From assembly GCA_029265085.1 (NCBI GenBank), contig JAJUJY010000035.1:1-30910 (forward strand): 30,910 bases of DNA, given 5' to 3'. This document shows, in pieces, positions 29,011-30,910 of this stretch; the stretch's first letter is position 1; each line of letters opens with the position of its first letter. The stretch is from Chloroflexota bacterium. Lineage in GTDB: Bacteria; Chloroflexota; Anaerolineae; Anaerolineales; Anaerolineaceae. The notes under the pieces were generated by a model. That model had not been told where the DNA came from. It was given only the letters and a program-made list of their open reading frames with translations, and ran no database searches. Position numbers and translations under genes: made by a program.

Positions 29011-30528
29011 TTGAAAAAATCCCGGTTGGTATTCTTGACAATCTTTACCCTGGCCGCTGGTTTGCGATTGGTTCAATTGGGGTTGGCCCCGCTCTGGTAT
29101 GACGAGGTTTTCAGCGCAACCCTGGCCCGGTTACCCCTGGGGCAAATGCTCCAGGCTACCGCTGGGGATACTCACCCCCCGCTGTATTATTTGATCCTTT
29201 GGGGTTGGGTGCGGTTGGCTGGCTATTCTGAGTTTGCCTTACGGATGCCTTCTCTGATTTTCTCTCTGGTCGGGCTGTGGCTGTTTTGGCGGTTGTCGGC
29301 CGCCTATGATCTGCCGGATCCGGTCCGGCTGGTTGGGTTGGGGTTCATGGCCTTTATGCCGGTCATGCAGCATTACGCACAAGAAGCCCGCATGTATGCT
29401 CTATTTGTTGCCCTGGTGCTTTGGGCTGCCCTGGCGGTCAAGCAGCGGCGCTGGGTCCAGGCTGGTATAGCCAATACCCTGATTTTATATATTCACAATT
29501 ACGGGCTATTCTATGTTCCGGTCCTGTTTATTATGGCCTTATGGCCGGAAGTCCATAAAGCGGTAACCTGGTACCGCTTAGAAGATGGCACCAGCCGGGT
29601 AGATTGGCAAGATTGCCAATCCCGTGAGTGTACCAGGGCGTTTGTTATTCCAGGGTTGGCCTGGCTGCCCTGGGGGGTTGTGCTGCTATCTCAAATGCGG
29701 ACCGTTGCCGGAGGCTATTGGATCCAGGCGGTAACCCCTGGGGGTGTTCTCTATGCTGTGTATATGCTGTTCCTGGGCTTTGCCACCCCGGATAACTTTC
29801 AGGTAATCGCTATCCTGGTATGTTTTGCCGCTCTGATTCTGGCTGTGCTCCAGGGGCTAAAATCTAAGCGGCTGGCCTGGCTTGCCCTGGGCTTGCTGCC
29901 GTTGGTTGTGGCTGTGGCTGGTTCGCTGATCTGGCGGCCGGTGCTGCTGTTCCGTGGGCTGCTGCCCTCTGCCCCGTTTTTATATCTCTTGATTGCGGAT
30001 CTGATCGGCCGGGCAAAGCTAAAACGGTTGACCGGATATATCTTTTTTACTCCGGTAATCCTGGCCGGGTTGATCGGCCATTTTATCTATAACCCAGCCA
30101 ACAAGGGCGGCGCAAACGAAACTGTAAACCTGATCCGAGAGGTAAGGCAGCAAATCCAACCGGGGGATATTATCTATCACGTTAATGACGGATCGGCGCT
30201 GTCCTGGTCCTGGTATGCCCCGGATCTGGAGCAATACGAATTACCCAGCGGGGACCTATGCGGCCGGTCGGATCCAGGCAGCCTATCCGATAAAACACGG
30301 GCGGCGGTTGGGATCCAGCAAGCCGAGTTAACCAGCCTGGACTATAAAAGAGCCTGGCTGATCTATTCGATTGGCCCATTAACCACCCAATGCGAGGAGC
30401 AAATAGCCGCGGATCTGCGCGACAAATCGAGCCAATACCGCTTAGTTTGGGAAGATGATCTAATCACTACGGGAGTGTATCTTTATGAGCACGTTACAAA
30501 TACAACCGGTCAACCATCGGCGCGATAA
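29011..30528 (+). CDS. GT-C membrane glycosyltransferase, paralogue
   Basis: A 505-residue polytopic membrane protein homologous along its length to the protein at 27048. The first loop has LWYDEVFSATL (Asp31, Glu32) followed by GDTHPPLYYLILWGW, the full motif of lipid-linked-sugar glycosyltransferases. The C-terminal extracytoplasmic domain shares the QPGDIIYH pattern with QPGDIVYH of the first copy. The start is a TTG with AGGGGG just upstream. The pair may differ in donor or acceptor, since the His of HPP is Asn in the first copy. The last 44 bases overlap the next gene. Confidence 0.85.
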   Translation: MKKSRLVFLTIFTLAAGLRLVQLGLAPLWYDEVFSATLARLPLGQMLQATAGDTHPPLYYLILWGWVRLAGYSEFALRMPSLIFSLVGLWLFWRLSAAYDLPDPVRLVGLGFMAFMPVMQHYAQEARMYALFVALVLWAALAVKQRRWVQAGIANTLILYIHNYGLFYVPVLFIMALWPEVHKAVTWYRLEDGTSRVDWQDCQSRECTRAFVIPGLAWLPWGVVLLSQMRTVAGGYWIQAVTPGGVLYAVYMLFLGFATPDNFQVIAILVCFAALILAVLQGLKSKRLAWLALGLLPLVVAVAGSLIWRPVLLFRGLLPSAPFLYLLIADLIGRAKLKRLTGYIFFTPVILAGLIGHFIYNPANKGGANETVNLIREVRQQIQPGDIIYHVNDGSALSWSWYAPDLEQYELPSGDLCGRSDPGSLSDKTRAAVGIQQAELTSLDYKRAWLIYSIGPLTTQCEEQIAADLRDKSSQYRLVWEDDLITTGVYLYEHVTNTTGQPSAR

Positions 30529-30910
30529 CAAAGGATTGCATATTGACCCTGGCCGGTTGGCCGGTGCTGTAACCAGCAAGGGCGGATCTGCTGAAATGGC
30601 CGCTCCTGAAAAGGTCGAGAGCACCCCAACCGGTCAAGCGCTGCCAACGCTCCAGGCAGGACCAACGGAAGCCCCAACAGAAAACCCGGAACCATTGAAG
30701 CAGCGCATTTATGCCCATCCGCCCAGGAACAAGATCAAGCGCTTGATTTATGATCTGTTGACCCCAAAGCGGCCAGAACCAACCCCGGAAGAACTCCGAG
30801 CGTTGGAGGAACAAAAGCGCTATGAAGCCCTGGCCGCCCTGCTGCGCGAGGAAAGCGAACTATTCAGGGACCGGATTATCAACGCGCTTAACCGGCTGGG
30901 GCTGTGCTAC
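30485..30910 (+). CDS. Hypothetical protein, N-terminus only (runs off the window)
   Basis: An ATG at 30485 opens a frame of 142 codons that is still open at the window end. It overlaps the glycosyltransferase gene by 44 bases. The N-terminus is Pro/Thr/Glu-rich and flexible, followed by a charged helical part (EELRALEEQKRYEALAALL, then REESELFRDRIINALNRLG). The helix-then-NALNRLGLCY ending resembles the region before an ATPase or nucleic-acid-binding domain, for example in FtsK/TraB-like or VirB4-like proteins. That is only a guess. The codon use matches the GC-rich glycosyltransferase genes, and the frame extends too far to be chance. Confidence 0.65.
   Translation, partial: MSTLQIQPVNHRRDNKGLHIDPGRLAGAVTSKGGSAEMAAPEKVESTPTGQALPTLQAGPTEAPTENPEPLKQRIYAHPPRNKIKRLIYDLLTPKRPEPTPEELRALEEQKRYEALAALLREESELFRDRIINALNRLGLCY

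Noticed and set aside
19786..30910. Classical prophage
   Set aside because: No capsid, terminase, portal or tail gene is visible in the 11 kb seen. A phage-like origin alone is not enough, and the rest of the element is outside the window.

Overview
The window looks like a Chloroflexota chromosome, most likely Anaerolineae. This is judged from the style of the proteins: a sortase with a long basic N-terminus followed by a tiny membrane protein, a Ser/Thr kinase with a TolB-like propeller, and zinc-ribbon surface proteins. No marker gene settles the taxonomy. An ordinary host region (1-19713) is followed by tRNA-Lys(UUU). After it comes what looks like an integrated, plasmid-like mobile element (19786 to beyond 30910).

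Host region. Leftward genes are a truncated hypothetical at the edge, a secreted subtilisin-like protease, proS with an alpha/beta hydrolase and a CDF metal exporter in one operon, and an NMT1/SsuA-type ABC transporter (ATPase, permease, lipoprotein). The transporter sits behind an IclR-type regulator fused to an FMN-binding split-barrel domain, whose promoter carries a perfect 16-bp inverted repeat. Further leftward genes are a MerR regulator with two GyrI-like domains, a class V aminotransferase, a small membrane protein and a sortase. Rightward genes are a histidine phosphatase, a DoxX-like protein, a zinc-ribbon membrane protein, lepB, deoC and a small zinc finger. A Ser/Thr kinase closes this part on the minus strand.

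Element region. From 19820 all genes are on the plus strand, tightly packed and often overlapping by ATGA. They run: a two-TM protein; a protein with two excisionase-like helix-turn-helix units; four small unknown genes; ParA; three small genes, one a zinc finger; a ribbon-helix-helix-like protein; a 184-bp intergenic region with four GGGGGTACCCCC palindromes; a winged-helix replication-initiator-like gene; a small wHTH gene; seven very small membrane proteins; two paralogous GT-C membrane glycosyltransferases around a basic protein; and a truncated gene at the window end.

Most notable signal. The initiator-like gene contains four tandem 16-bp repeats that pass through all three reading frames, a flanking 22-bp repeat, and then an AT-rich stretch. 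This is the architecture of a lambda-type origin embedded in its initiator gene. With ParA, an RHH protein and a palindrome array that could act as a centromere, it points to an undescribed integrative element able to replicate and partition as an episome. Its recombinase and right end are outside the window. The link between its glycosyltransferases and small membrane proteins (surface or mating apparatus, or virion) is inference.

Other items worth checking are a terminator-bearing leader RNA before the CDF exporter, a nested ~117-nt RNA structure before the aminotransferase, and a perfect internal Shine-Dalgarno plus ATG inside the MerR fusion gene.
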